Origin: Agarivorans sp. TSD2052
GTDB lineage: Bacteria; Pseudomonadota; Gammaproteobacteria; Enterobacterales; Celerinatantimonadaceae
Reading direction: 5' to 3'
Assembly (NCBI RefSeq): GCF_023238625.1
Contig: NZ_CP096670.1
Span: 1,291,501-1,355,500, forward strand
DNA: 64,000 nucleotides
Position 1 is the stretch's first letter. Every line of letters starts with the position of its first letter. Positions 48,648-57,204 of this stretch are shown in pieces. Below the pieces are notes generated by a model. The model saw only the letters and a list, made by a program, of their open reading frames with translations. It searched no databases and was not told the DNA's origin. Both the position numbers and the translations under genes were made by a program.

Positions 48648-49784
48648 TTACTGTCCAAGTACGTTCACCAATAGTTCGTAGTACATATCGGTCAGCTGTT
48701 CTAGATCGGCTACCTTCACGCACTCGTTTACTTTATGGATAGTGGCATTAATAGGCCCTAATTCAACTACTTGGGTACCCATTTTGGCAATGAATCGACC
48801 ATCTGAAGTACCGCCTGTAGTGAGTAATTCAGGGGCTGTTTTAGCCACTTTGGTCACTGCAGCGCTAACCGCACTAAGAAAGTCGCCTTCTTCAGTTAAA
48901 AAAGGTTGGCCGTTGTAGGTCCAGTCCAATTGATAATCTAAGCCATGGCTATCAAAGATGTTATGTACTCGTTTAACAATGTCTTGATCGCTAAGTTCAG
49001 TGGAGTAGCGGAAATTAAACTGAACATCTAGCTCACCAGGTATTACATTAGAGGCACCCGTTCCAGAGTGTATATTCGCTATCTGAAAACTAGTGGGAGG
49101 GAAAAACTGATTGCCATTATCCCAATGCATTGCTGCTAGCTCGGCTAAGGCAGGAGCGGCGTCATGAATCGGGTTTTTCGCGAGATGCGGGTAGGCGACA
49201 TGACCTTGCATACCCTTCACGACGAGATCGCCGGTGAGTGACCCTCTGCGACCATTTTTAACTACATCGCCAACGCGGTGGGTAGAAGAGGGTTCTCCTA
49301 CTAAACACATATCAATAATTTCATTTCGGGCCATTAAAGTATCAACCACACGAGTGGTACCGTTAATAAACGGCCCCTCCTCGTCAGAGGTGATCAGAAA
49401 TGCGATAGAGCCTTTATGGTTTGGATAATCAGCGACAAAGCGTTCAGTAGCGACCACCATAGCAGCTAAAGAACCTTTCATATCTGCAGCGCCACGACCA
49501 TGCAATACGCCATCGATAACGGTTGGCTCAAAAGGGGGAGTGTGCCATTTTTCTACAGGACCAGGCGGCACTACATCGGTATGTCCAGCAAAACAAAACA
49601 GTGGGCTGGTTTTACCTTTGCGGGCCCACATATTAGTGGTGTCTTCAAATACCATTTCTTCGATATTGAAACCCACAGGGCTCAAGCGTTCGGCCATTAG
49701 TTTTTGACAATCGTAATCTTCAGGCGTCACTGATGGTCGGCTTATGAGATCTTTGGCTAGATTTAACACTGGGCTATCAGACAT
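48648..49784 (-). CDS. dapE: Succinyl-diaminopimelate desuccinylase
   Basis: 378 residues (E. coli 375). M20 family di-zinc hydrolase making LL-diaminopimelate for lysine and peptidoglycan. [11 protein letters not shown] (zinc His and Asp), [26 protein letters not shown] (catalytic Glu-Glu) and GGTSDGRF are all present. It starts 5 bases after yffB, the E. coli yffB-dapE pair. Confidence 0.97.
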   Translation of the reverse strand: MSDSPVLNLAKDLISRPSVTPEDYDCQKLMAERLSPVGFNIEEMVFEDTTNMWARKGKTSPLFCFAGHTDVVPPGPVEKWHTPPFEPTVIDGVLHGRGAADMKGSLAAMVVATERFVADYPNHKGSIAFLITSDEEGPFINGTTRVVDTLMARNEIIDMCLVGEPSSTHRVGDVVKNGRRGSLTGDLVVKGMQGHVAYPHLAKNPIHDAAPALAELAAMHWDNGNQFFPPTSFQIANIHSGTGASNVIPGELDVQFNFRYSTELSDQDIVKRVHNIFDSHGLDYQLDWTYNGQPFLTEEGDFLSAVSAAVTKVAKTAPELLTTGGTSDGRFIAKMGTQVVELGPINATIHKVNECVKVADLEQLTDMYYELLVNVLGQ

Positions 49785-49789
49785 GTGTT

Positions 49790-50155
49790 TTATGCTTCCG
49801 GAAAAAAGAGTTGTTGGTAGAGCTCGGCTTTGAAACCCAGAGTGTAGTGTTGTTCAACTTGCAGCAGGGGTCGCTTAATCATCGCTGGATATTGGGCTAA
49901 TAGCTCAATCGCAGCGTCCTGGTTAAGGTTTTCTTTCTGCTCATCACTAAGCTGACGATAAGTTGTGCCACGCTTGTTAAGCACTGCTTCCCAACCTAGC
50001 TGTTCACACCAACGGACAATTTGCTGTTGAGTGACGCCATCTTTACGATAGTCGTGGAAGTTAAATTCGATGTTGTGTTCGCTCAACCAACGGCGGGCTT
50101 TTTTTATTGTGTCGCAGTTGGGGATGCCGAACATGACGATATTGGTATCAGGCAT
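49790..50155 (-). CDS. yffB: ArsC/Spx-family protein YffB
   Basis: 121 residues from ATG 50155 (preceded by AAAGGGAATTTAC), which matches the E. coli YffB N terminus; a longer in-frame start at 50218 is rejected. Thioredoxin-like ArsC fold with [15 protein letters not shown] (Cys14), LNKRGTTYR and MIKRPLL. E. coli YffB is thought to be a glutathione-dependent thiol reductase; here the role is inferred. Co-transcribed with dapE. Confidence 0.92.
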   Translation of the reverse strand: MPDTNIVMFGIPNCDTIKKARRWLSEHNIEFNFHDYRKDGVTQQQIVRWCEQLGWEAVLNKRGTTYRQLSDEQKENLNQDAAIELLAQYPAMIKRPLLQVEQHYTLGFKAELYQQLFFPEA

Positions 50156-50261
50156 GTAAATTCCCTTTGATATTTTGGCATTAGAATACCAGAGCTCAGC
50201 GAAAAGCTCATCGGTCAATTGAGTCTCGTGCGGTAATTAGTTGTAGTTAGCTGAAAAAAGA

Positions 50262-50292
50262 CAAAAAAAACCACGCTATAAAGCGTGGTTTA
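50262..50292 (-). terminator. Terminator of the crr-ptsI-ptsH operon
   Basis: Minus strand: AACCACGCT, short loop, AGCGTGGTT, eight-T run; 20 bases after the crr stop. Confidence 0.88.
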
Positions 50293-50309
50293 GTTTATTT
50301 CTGTTGTGC

Positions 50310-50819
50310 TTACTTGATGATAGTAAGTACCGGCGTTTCACCAATGGTCACAGAGCCAGATTTCTTAATTAACTCTTTAATCTCATCCATATTAGAGATC
50401 ACAACCGGTGTTAGAGTTGATTTAGCTTTTTCTTCAAGAACCGCTAGATCAAACTCAATAACAACATCGCCTTGTTTCACTTCTTGCCCTTCAGCGGCGA
50501 TGCGAGTGAAACCTTCACCTTTAAGTTCAACAGTATCGATACCAAAGTGGACGAATAGCTCGATACCATCAGTAGACTCTAATGAAAATGCATGATTAGT
50601 TTCGAAAATTTTACCAATAGTACCGTCACATGGAGCTACCATTTTGTTGCCGCTAGGTTTAATCGCGATGCCATCACCAACAATTTTTTCAGCAAAGACT
50701 ACATCTGGCACTTCTTCAATAGGAACGATTTCACCAGACAGTGGAGCAATAATATCAATACCGCTTTTACTTGAACTATCGTCAGAAACCATTTTTTTGA
50801 ATTTGTCGAATAGACCCAT
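50310..50819 (-). CDS. crr: PTS glucose-specific enzyme IIA
   Basis: 169 residues, same as E. coli. Phosphocarrier from HPr to glucose-type permeases and central signal for catabolite control. ETNHAFSLES and FVHFGIDTVELKGEGF carry the two active-site histidines (His76-type and phospho-acceptor His91). The N-terminal amphipathic stretch MGLFDKFKKMV matches the membrane-tethering helix. Last of the ptsH-ptsI-crr operon. Confidence 0.98.
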   Translation of the reverse strand: MGLFDKFKKMVSDDSSSKSGIDIIAPLSGEIVPIEEVPDVVFAEKIVGDGIAIKPSGNKMVAPCDGTIGKIFETNHAFSLESTDGIELFVHFGIDTVELKGEGFTRIAAEGQEVKQGDVVIEFDLAVLEEKAKSTLTPVVISNMDEIKELIKKSGSVTIGETPVLTIIK

Positions 50820-50863
50820 TATCGAGCTCCTAAATTCTTATGTATTGTGTAGTTGAAGCTATC

Positions 50864-52591
50864 TTAGCAGACGGCATTTTGTTTAACAAAGTTATCAACT
50901 AATGTTTCTATTTCACTCGCAGTAGGCAGTGATAAAGCCTCATCAGCTAGTTTCTTCACATCAGCATAATTTGAATTGCGGATCATTTTTTTGATCCTAG
51001 GTATAGAAATGGCACTCATTGAAAATTCATCAAGACCCATACCCATTAATAATAGCGTTGCGGTTTCGTCACCGGCTAATTCTCCACACATCCCTGTCCA
51101 CTTGCCCGCGGCATGTGAAGCGTCGATAACCTGTTTTATTAAGGTTAGTACCGCTGGAGACATTGGGTTGTACAGTGCTGAAATCAGTTCATTACCTCGG
51201 TCGACCGCTAAAGTATACTGAGTTAAGTCATTGGTTCCAATACTAAAGAAATCAACTTCTTTAATTAGGTGATGAGCAATAGCTGCCGCTGCTGGCGTCT
51301 CTACCATTACACCTACTTCAACTTCGTCATCGTAAGCGATGCCTTGTTGCTTAAGTTCTGCTTTTAGTGTGTCTAATACGCCGTTAAGTGTACGGATTTC
51401 CTCAACAGAAATAATCATAGGGAACATAATGCGCACTTTACCAAAGGCCGAAGCTCGAAGTAGTGCACGAAGTTGGGCATTCATAATTTCTTCACGATCA
51501 AAGAAAATACGAATTGCGCGCCAACCTAAGAATGGGTTCATTTCTTTGGGTAAGTCTAAGTAAGGAAGATCTTTGTCACCACCGATATCCATAGTACGGA
51601 TAATCACCGGATGGCCTTGCATAGACTCTACTACAGCTTTGTAAGCTTCAAATTGTTCTTCTTCAGTCGGCAGTGAATCACGGTCCATAAATAAGAATTC
51701 AGTACGGTATAAGCCCACACCTTCAGAACCGTTGCGGTGAGCACCATCGACGTCTTTGATGGTACCAATATTGGCACATACTTCCACTTGGTGGCCATCT
51801 AAAGAAATAGCGGGTAAATCTTTTAGTTTGGCTAACTCGGCTTTTTCATCTAAATAAGCTTGCTGGCGCTGTTTGTAGGTATTGAGTTGCTCTTCGCTTG
51901 GGTTAATAACCACTTCGTTGTTGATTGCGTCTAGCGCAATGATGTCACCGTTTTTAACGCGCTTAGTGATATCGTTAGTACCCACAATCGCAGGCAACTC
52001 AAGAGAGCGAGCCATGATAGAAGTATGCGATGTTCGGCCACCGATATCGGTAACAAAACCTAATACTTTATCTAGATTAATTTGAGCGGTTTCAGAAGGC
52101 GTTAGATCGTTAGCCACCAATACAACTTCTTCGGTAATGGTGCTCAAAGAAATAATGTCTATGCCAAGGATGTTTTTGACTAAGCGAGAACCGATATCGC
52201 GAAAATCAGTGGCACGCTCTTTTAAATAGGGATCATCTAACTCAGCTAGCATTTGAGCATTTTGCTCAATAATAGTATGAGCCGCATTATCCGCTGAGAC
52301 TAAGTTTTCTTTGATGCAGGCTAGAATTTCTTCTTCAAGCTCTTCATCTTCTAACAGCATGATATGGCCTTCGAAGATAGCTTCTTTTTCTTCGCCGAAG
52401 GTTTTGCCTGCCATTACTTTAATTTCTTCGAGTTGAGCTGAAGTCGCACTACGGCCATCGAAAAATTGTTGAATTTCGCTGTCTACTTTACTCGCATCAA
52501 TCTTAGTTTGGTTTATTACTACTTCTTGCTCCGCAAGCAATAGCGCCTTACCAAATGAAATTCCTGGGGAAGCTGGAATACCTGAAATCAT
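50864..52591 (-). CDS. ptsI: PTS enzyme I (PEP-protein phosphotransferase)
   Basis: 575 residues, same as E. coli. Takes phosphate from PEP and passes it to HPr. Phospho-His in [18 protein letters not shown] near residue 190; PEP-binding domain with [12 protein letters not shown], the [10 protein letters not shown] segment and [16 protein letters not shown], and the late GMCGELAGD with the catalytic Cys. ptsH lies 46 bases upstream and crr 44 downstream. Confidence 0.98.
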   Translation of the reverse strand: MISGIPASPGISFGKALLLAEQEVVINQTKIDASKVDSEIQQFFDGRSATSAQLEEIKVMAGKTFGEEKEAIFEGHIMLLEDEELEEEILACIKENLVSADNAAHTIIEQNAQMLAELDDPYLKERATDFRDIGSRLVKNILGIDIISLSTITEEVVLVANDLTPSETAQINLDKVLGFVTDIGGRTSHTSIMARSLELPAIVGTNDITKRVKNGDIIALDAINNEVVINPSEEQLNTYKQRQQAYLDEKAELAKLKDLPAISLDGHQVEVCANIGTIKDVDGAHRNGSEGVGLYRTEFLFMDRDSLPTEEEQFEAYKAVVESMQGHPVIIRTMDIGGDKDLPYLDLPKEMNPFLGWRAIRIFFDREEIMNAQLRALLRASAFGKVRIMFPMIISVEEIRTLNGVLDTLKAELKQQGIAYDDEVEVGVMVETPAAAAIAHHLIKEVDFFSIGTNDLTQYTLAVDRGNELISALYNPMSPAVLTLIKQVIDASHAAGKWTGMCGELAGDETATLLLMGMGLDEFSMSAISIPRIKKMIRNSNYADVKKLADEALSLPTASEIETLVDNFVKQNAVC

Positions 52592-52637
52592 AACCTACAC
52601 CTATTTAGTTGAAACTCGTTTATGGGTAAAAAAAGAC

Positions 52638-52895
52638 TTATTCGAGTTCATCCATTAGAGCGACAAGTTTTTCTACTGCAGCTGTTTCGTCATCGCCTTC
52701 AGCGCGAATAACCACACTGGTCCCTTTAGTCAGGCCAAGAGTTTGAAGTTTGAATAAGCTTTTAGCGCTAGCTGATTTGCCATTGCTTTCAACAGTGATA
52801 TCACTAGCGAATGCTTTAGCTTCTTTAACAAACTGAGCTGCAGGGCGAGTATGAAGACCATTTTCTGCAGTAATTACAACACTTTTCTCAAACAT
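52638..52895 (-). CDS. ptsH: Phosphocarrier protein HPr
   Basis: 85 residues, same as E. coli. Phospho-acceptor His15 in [11 protein letters not shown], and the [13 protein letters not shown] segment around Ser46. ATG follows AAGGAATGTACGC. First gene of the pts operon; the 5' leader holds a stable stem-loop (52924-52951). Confidence 0.98.
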   Translation of the reverse strand: MFEKSVVITAENGLHTRPAAQFVKEAKAFASDITVESNGKSASAKSLFKLQTLGLTKGTSVVIRAEGDDETAAVEKLVALMDELE

Positions 52896-53258
52896 GCGTA
52901 CATTCCTTATTTTTTAATTTAGCCGTCTAATGCTTGATATAAGCTTAGACGTTTATTAGTAAAAGGTTTTCACCTGAAAAATAACGTAAAAAATAAAGTT
53001 AAAAATTAATCTGCGTCAACTTTTTAACCTTAATTGTACAAAGTTACCTAATATTACAAAGCTTTTTTCAGCTTAAGTTAATGAATAATATGAATTAAAC
53101 TTAATTTATCGCTGTGAACAATGTATCTGTTTTGATACTTTTGGTTACATTCAGATACATTGAAAACGGTAACATTTAACGCGATGGAGTATAGTTTTTG
53201 CAAAAAAATAGCACAAGTCTATAATGTTATTTTTCGGTGAAAATAAAGTGTTGATCGC
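52896..53258 (-). promoter_or_regulatory. AT-rich upstream region of ptsH with inverted repeats
   Basis: No gene is visible in the 417 bases between cysK and ptsH. Near ptsH, CGTCTAA (52924-52930) and TTAGACG (52945-52951) pair and extend through GCTT/AAGC to a leader stem-loop. Further up, AATGTATCTG (53120-53129) and CAGATACATT (53152-53161) form a perfect 10-bp inverted repeat with a 22-base centre that contains another GATAC; ACATT recurs three times on the right side. One TGTGA half-site (53114-53118) could belong to a weak CRP site. The right end is the cysK terminator. Confidence 0.5.
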
Positions 53259-53286
53259 AAAAAAAAAGCGACCCGCTTAGGTCGCT
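53259..53286 (-). terminator. Terminator of cysK
   Basis: Minus strand: AGCGACC, 6-base loop, GGTCGCT, long T-run, 26 bases after the stop. Confidence 0.88.
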
Positions 53287-53312
53287 CTAATGATTCGGTT
53301 TACTTATTTCAT

Positions 53313-54281
53313 TTACTGAACGTTTTCTTGCTCAGTGAAAATATTGGCAAACAAGGCGCTTGATAAGTAACGCTCAGCAGAACTTGGCAGAATAACCACA
53401 ATGGTTTTGTCTGCGTATTCAGGCTTCTCTGCAATACGGTTAGCCGCTACAACTGCCGCTCCAGAAGAAATACCAGCTAAGATACCTTCTTCTTCCATTA
53501 GACGTTGTGCCATTGAAATAGCGTCTTCATTAGTGACTTGTTCAACTACGTCAACCATCTCTAAATCAAGGTTGCCAGGAATGAAGCCTGCACCGATACC
53601 TTGAATTTTATGTGGGCCTGGTGTTAGGTCTTCACCCGCTTTTGCTTGGGCGATAACCGGAGAATCTACCGGCTCTACAGCAACGGAAGTAATGTTTTTA
53701 CCTTGTTCAAGCTTAATGTAACGGCTAACACCAGTAAGTGTACCGCCTGTACCTACACCTGCTACAAACACATCAACCTCACCATCGGTATCCTCCCAGA
53801 TTTCAGGACCGGTAGTTTTTTCATGGATTTCTGGATTAGCAGGGTTATCAAATTGACCGAGTAATACATATTTCTCTGGGTTGCTATCACGAATTTCTTC
53901 GGCTTTACCTATTGCGCCTTTCATACCTTTAGCGCCTTCGGTTAATACTAGGTTAGCTCCAAGCGCTTTAAGTAGCTTACGACGCTCTAGGCTCATGGTG
54001 TTAGGCATGGTTAGCGTAATCGGATAACCGCGCGATGCGGCGACAAATGCTAATGCGATACCGGTGTTACCACTGGTTGGTTCAATGATTTCTTTACCAG
54101 GGCCAAGCAAGCCTTTTTTCTCAGCATCCCATACTAGGTTTGCGCCAATGCGACACTTAACGCTGAAGCTTGGGTTGCGGCTTTCTACTTTTGCCAGTAC
54201 GTTGCCTTTGCTAACGCGATTAAGGCGAACTAGGGGGGTGCGGCCAATAGTTAGTGAATTATCTTCATATATCTTGCTCAT
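53313..54281 (-). CDS. cysK: Cysteine synthase A
   Basis: 322 residues (E. coli 323). PLP enzyme making cysteine from O-acetylserine and sulfide. Schiff-base Lys42 in [18 protein letters not shown], the substrate loop [13 protein letters not shown], and the [12 protein letters not shown] phosphate loop. ATG follows AAAAAGGAAGTTTCA. Adjacent to ptsH as in E. coli; cysZ lies 2 kb away, split from cysK by an HD-GYP gene. Confidence 0.98.
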   Translation of the reverse strand: MSKIYEDNSLTIGRTPLVRLNRVSKGNVLAKVESRNPSFSVKCRIGANLVWDAEKKGLLGPGKEIIEPTSGNTGIALAFVAASRGYPITLTMPNTMSLERRKLLKALGANLVLTEGAKGMKGAIGKAEEIRDSNPEKYVLLGQFDNPANPEIHEKTTGPEIWEDTDGEVDVFVAGVGTGGTLTGVSRYIKLEQGKNITSVAVEPVDSPVIAQAKAGEDLTPGPHKIQGIGAGFIPGNLDLEMVDVVEQVTNEDAISMAQRLMEEEGILAGISSGAAVVAANRIAEKPEYADKTIVVILPSSAERYLSSALFANIFTEQENVQ

Positions 54282-54357
54282 TGAAACTTCCTTTTTAGGT
54301 TTTTACGGTTGCTACAATCTAAGGCTGTTCGCGCCTTGCAACATAAATAGTCGTACT

Positions 54358-54385
54358 AGCATAACGCGCTTATTCATAAGGTGAA
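54358..54385 (-). promoter_or_regulatory. Candidate cysK promoter
   Basis: Minus strand TTCACC (54380-54385), 16 bases, TATGCT (54358-54363), about 75 bases before the cysK ATG. A CysB site would be expected upstream but has no sequence I can call by eye. Confidence 0.4.
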
Positions 54386-54569
54386 GTAACGTTTGTTTAT
54401 AAGGTATGTAATTAAGAGATAAATTGAATCTATTGTAACTACTATTTAGAGGTCGTTTACGAAGATTTGTTGAGTTGAACGGTCTATATTTACACTACAA
54501 GCGTTTATGCTCACAATGCTTCGAGCTGAATTACTGTTTATTAACAATCACCTAAGAGAGAAAAACTAA

Positions 54570-56045
54570 ATGGATCAGGTCACCCGCTTGGCAAATAAAC
54601 ATTGGCTCGTCGCTATGTTGTTGTTTTCAATTTATGGCGTACAAGTGTGTCCTTTTTTGGAGTCTCAAACTATTTTTCAACTTTTATTCCCTATTGTTAT
54701 TAGTTTTGTGGCCACTTTTGTTCTTAGAGCACTGTTTATGTACAAGATTAAGCGGCAAGCACTTAAGCAACAGGTGAGCGCCCAGTTTCGACTTGATTTT
54801 ATAATGTTCATTTTGGCTGGTGTGATGGTTGTTATCTATAATACGAGCTTTTTTGATCCTCCTTGGGAATCTAACCTGAAAGTGTTATTGGGGCTAACTG
54901 CCTTAGGTTTTTATGTGGCTTGTGACTTGGCGCTATCAAAAGAAAACACCATTGCTCATCAACTATCTGAGCGAGATGAGCATCTACCAATCGACGAGCA
55001 GGCTTTACCTGTCAGTAAAAAGTTCTCCTTGTTTGCCGCAATAAGTGCGCTGGTCTTAGCCTTAGTTATTTTTCTGGTGATTAATAAAGATTTGGATTGG
55101 TTAGTGACGGTAGGAAACGAGCGCTACTCTATGCAGCAAGCACAGCGTTTTATCGTGATCGAAATAGCCTTTGTAGTATTGGTAATTATGGCTTATGTAA
55201 TGCGGGTTATAAGCAGTTATTCTAAAAATTTGAGTTTGTTATTAGCAAATGAAAATAAAACCTTAGCGTGTGTACAGCAAGGAGATCTGGACAGTCAGGT
55301 TACCGTAAGTAGCAATGATGAGTTTGGTGTTATTGCTCAACGAACCAACGCCATGATAGCGAGCTTAAAGCGCAGTACCCACTCTTTACATCAAACCCGC
55401 GATATTGCCATTCATAGTTTAGCTACTTTGGCCGAAACACGAGACAACGAAACGGGGGCCCATATCTTACGTACCCAATATTACGTTAAAGCTTTAGCTG
55501 AAGAGTTGCAATCTGAGGCGGGCTTTGCTGAACAACTCAGTGATCATACTATTGAGCTTATTTATAAATCTGCGCCGTTGCATGATATAGGTAAAGTCGG
55601 GGTACCCGATGCCATCTTGCTTAAGCCGGGTAAATTAGATGACGAACAATGGTTGGTTATGCGACAGCATCCTCAAATTGGAGCAGATGCATTAGCGGAG
55701 GCTGAACGGCAATTTGGTACTGAAGATGCTGCATTCTTACAATATGCCAAGGAAATTTCTTTGTCCCATCATGAAAAGTGGGATGGTAGTGGCTACCCTC
55801 ACGGTGTTGCTGGAACAGATATACCACTTAGCGCTCGCTTAATGGCATTAGCAGATGTGTATGATGCTCTTATTAGCAAGCGGGTCTATAAACCTGCCTT
55901 TTCTCACGACAAAGCCAAGCAAATCATTCTAGAGGGTAAGAGCAAGCATTTTGACCCTGCTGTGGTAGAGGCATTTTGCCGATGTGAGCAGCAATTTGTT
56001 GACATTGCTGCTCAATATCAAGATAAATCAGAGCCTGTGGTTTAA
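54570..56045 (+). CDS. Membrane HD-GYP domain c-di-GMP phosphodiesterase
   Basis: 491 residues. Four or more hydrophobic helices (about 14-30, 38-60, 75-95, 150-170, 195-215), a short HAMP-like stretch (about 215-270), then an HD-GYP domain with HDIGKVGVPDAILLKPGKL, SHHEKWDGSGYPHGV and ADVYDALISKRVYK. All metal ligands are intact, so it should degrade c-di-GMP. The sensory input is the membrane part, with no named domain. The gene interrupts the usual cysK-cysZ neighbourhood; its stop overlaps by 4 bases the convergent small gene. Confidence 0.9.
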   Translation: MDQVTRLANKHWLVAMLLFSIYGVQVCPFLESQTIFQLLFPIVISFVATFVLRALFMYKIKRQALKQQVSAQFRLDFIMFILAGVMVVIYNTSFFDPPWESNLKVLLGLTALGFYVACDLALSKENTIAHQLSERDEHLPIDEQALPVSKKFSLFAAISALVLALVIFLVINKDLDWLVTVGNERYSMQQAQRFIVIEIAFVVLVIMAYVMRVISSYSKNLSLLLANENKTLACVQQGDLDSQVTVSSNDEFGVIAQRTNAMIASLKRSTHSLHQTRDIAIHSLATLAETRDNETGAHILRTQYYVKALAEELQSEAGFAEQLSDHTIELIYKSAPLHDIGKVGVPDAILLKPGKLDDEQWLVMRQHPQIGADALAEAERQFGTEDAAFLQYAKEISLSHHEKWDGSGYPHGVAGTDIPLSARLMALADVYDALISKRVYKPAFSHDKAKQIILEGKSKHFDPAVVEAFCRCEQQFVDIAAQYQDKSEPVV

Positions 56046-56341
56046 TTAGTGTAAAGCACAACCGATACTCGATAGCGCTCGCGTTTAGAACTGCGCTCCA
56101 GTGTATAAACCGAGTAATGGCTGGCATTTTGCGTGTTCGCCCACTCAAGGCCTTCTTTTTCGGCTAAATCTAGATCTAACCTATTCAGGAATGTTTTCTG
56201 GGCAACTTTGCTTAGGTTCATTTCTTGGGCTTCGGCATAGCTTACTTTTTGTAAGGCGCTGCTTTCTGCTGATGTAGAATAAAAGCTAAGACAGCTTAAA
56301 CCTAGTATTAAGCTTGCTAATAACATGGGTTTTGCCTTCAT
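56042..56341 (-). CDS. Small exported protein, possibly DUF1471-like
   Basis: 99 residues with a signal peptide (MKAKPMLLASLILGLSCLSF, cleavage near TSA-E). The C-terminal half (residues 64-99), EWANTQNASHYSVYTLERSS and ending VVLYTN, has the beta-strand layout of DUF1471/BhsA-type periplasmic proteins, but similarity is weak. ATG overlaps the cysZ stop (ATGA), so it is translated with cysZ. Confidence 0.6.
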   Translation of the reverse strand: MKAKPMLLASLILGLSCLSFYSTSAESSALQKVSYAEAQEMNLSKVAQKTFLNRLDLDLAEKEGLEWANTQNASHYSVYTLERSSKRERYRVSVVLYTN

Positions 56342-57102
56342 GATGATTTCTCCTCAACCAGTTTATCTCGATAAATATCTACCCATATGGCAGTGGCGCC
56401 ACACACTGCCACAGGCATAATGATAAGGTTTAACAGAGGTACGGTGCTACAGAATAAAACGATCGCACCGAAGCCGCTATTACGGACGCGGTCTTGCTTT
56501 AGTTGGTCACGCATAGTAGAGAAAGGGACCCGGTGGTTATCAAAAGGGTAATCAATATATTGAATGCTCATCATCCAGGCGGTAAACAGGAACCACAACA
56601 CCGGCGCCACGGTTTGACCTATGGCTGGAATCAAGAATAATAGTAATATCCCTAATGCTTTAGGTAGCCAATACCATAGTTTTTGTAATTCACGAGAGAA
56701 GATTCTTGGTAGATCTTTGATTAAATCCACTAAAGACATATCGTCAATTTTTTTTCCACTTAAATGCAGCTCGACTTTTTCGGCCAGTAAGCCGTTAAAG
56801 GGAGCGGCAATCCAGTTACCTATAATGCTAAAGGTGAAACCGAATACCATTAAAATAGCGATAATTGCGCTGGGCCAAATCAGCCAGCTTAACCAATCTA
56901 ACCAGCTGGGTAAGTAATCGACAATTTGTTGTACCCAACTACCAAGTTGTTGATACAAATAAATAAAAGCAGCACCAAATAACAAGATATTTGCTAGCAG
57001 TGGAATCATTACAAAAAGTCGCAGTCCAGGTTGAGTGATTAAACTAAAACCCTGCGCGATGTATGATATTCCGCTGCGAGAAGCTAGCGAACTCTGTGTC
57101 AT
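56338..57102 (-). CDS. cysZ: Sulfate transporter CysZ
   Basis: 254 residues (E. coli 253). Inner-membrane sulfate uptake protein with four hydrophobic segments; GISYIAQGFSLITQPGLRLF near the start, NWIAAPFNGLLAEKVE and YPFDNHRVPF are family features. Provides sulfate for the cysteine pathway ending at cysK. Divergent from smc, 102 bases between start codons, room for both promoters. Confidence 0.95.
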   Translation of the reverse strand: MTQSSLASRSGISYIAQGFSLITQPGLRLFVMIPLLANILLFGAAFIYLYQQLGSWVQQIVDYLPSWLDWLSWLIWPSAIIAILMVFGFTFSIIGNWIAAPFNGLLAEKVELHLSGKKIDDMSLVDLIKDLPRIFSRELQKLWYWLPKALGILLLFLIPAIGQTVAPVLWFLFTAWMMSIQYIDYPFDNHRVPFSTMRDQLKQDRVRNSGFGAIVLFCSTVPLLNLIIMPVAVCGATAIWVDIYRDKLVEEKSS

Positions 57103-57204
57103 TGTTGTGATCCCTCATTTGTTTATGGACTGCTATATTACAAAGCGTTGATAGCTCTGGTAAAGTCTTGCGTAACAATAGCAACAAATAAAGCAAAACC
57201 GTTT

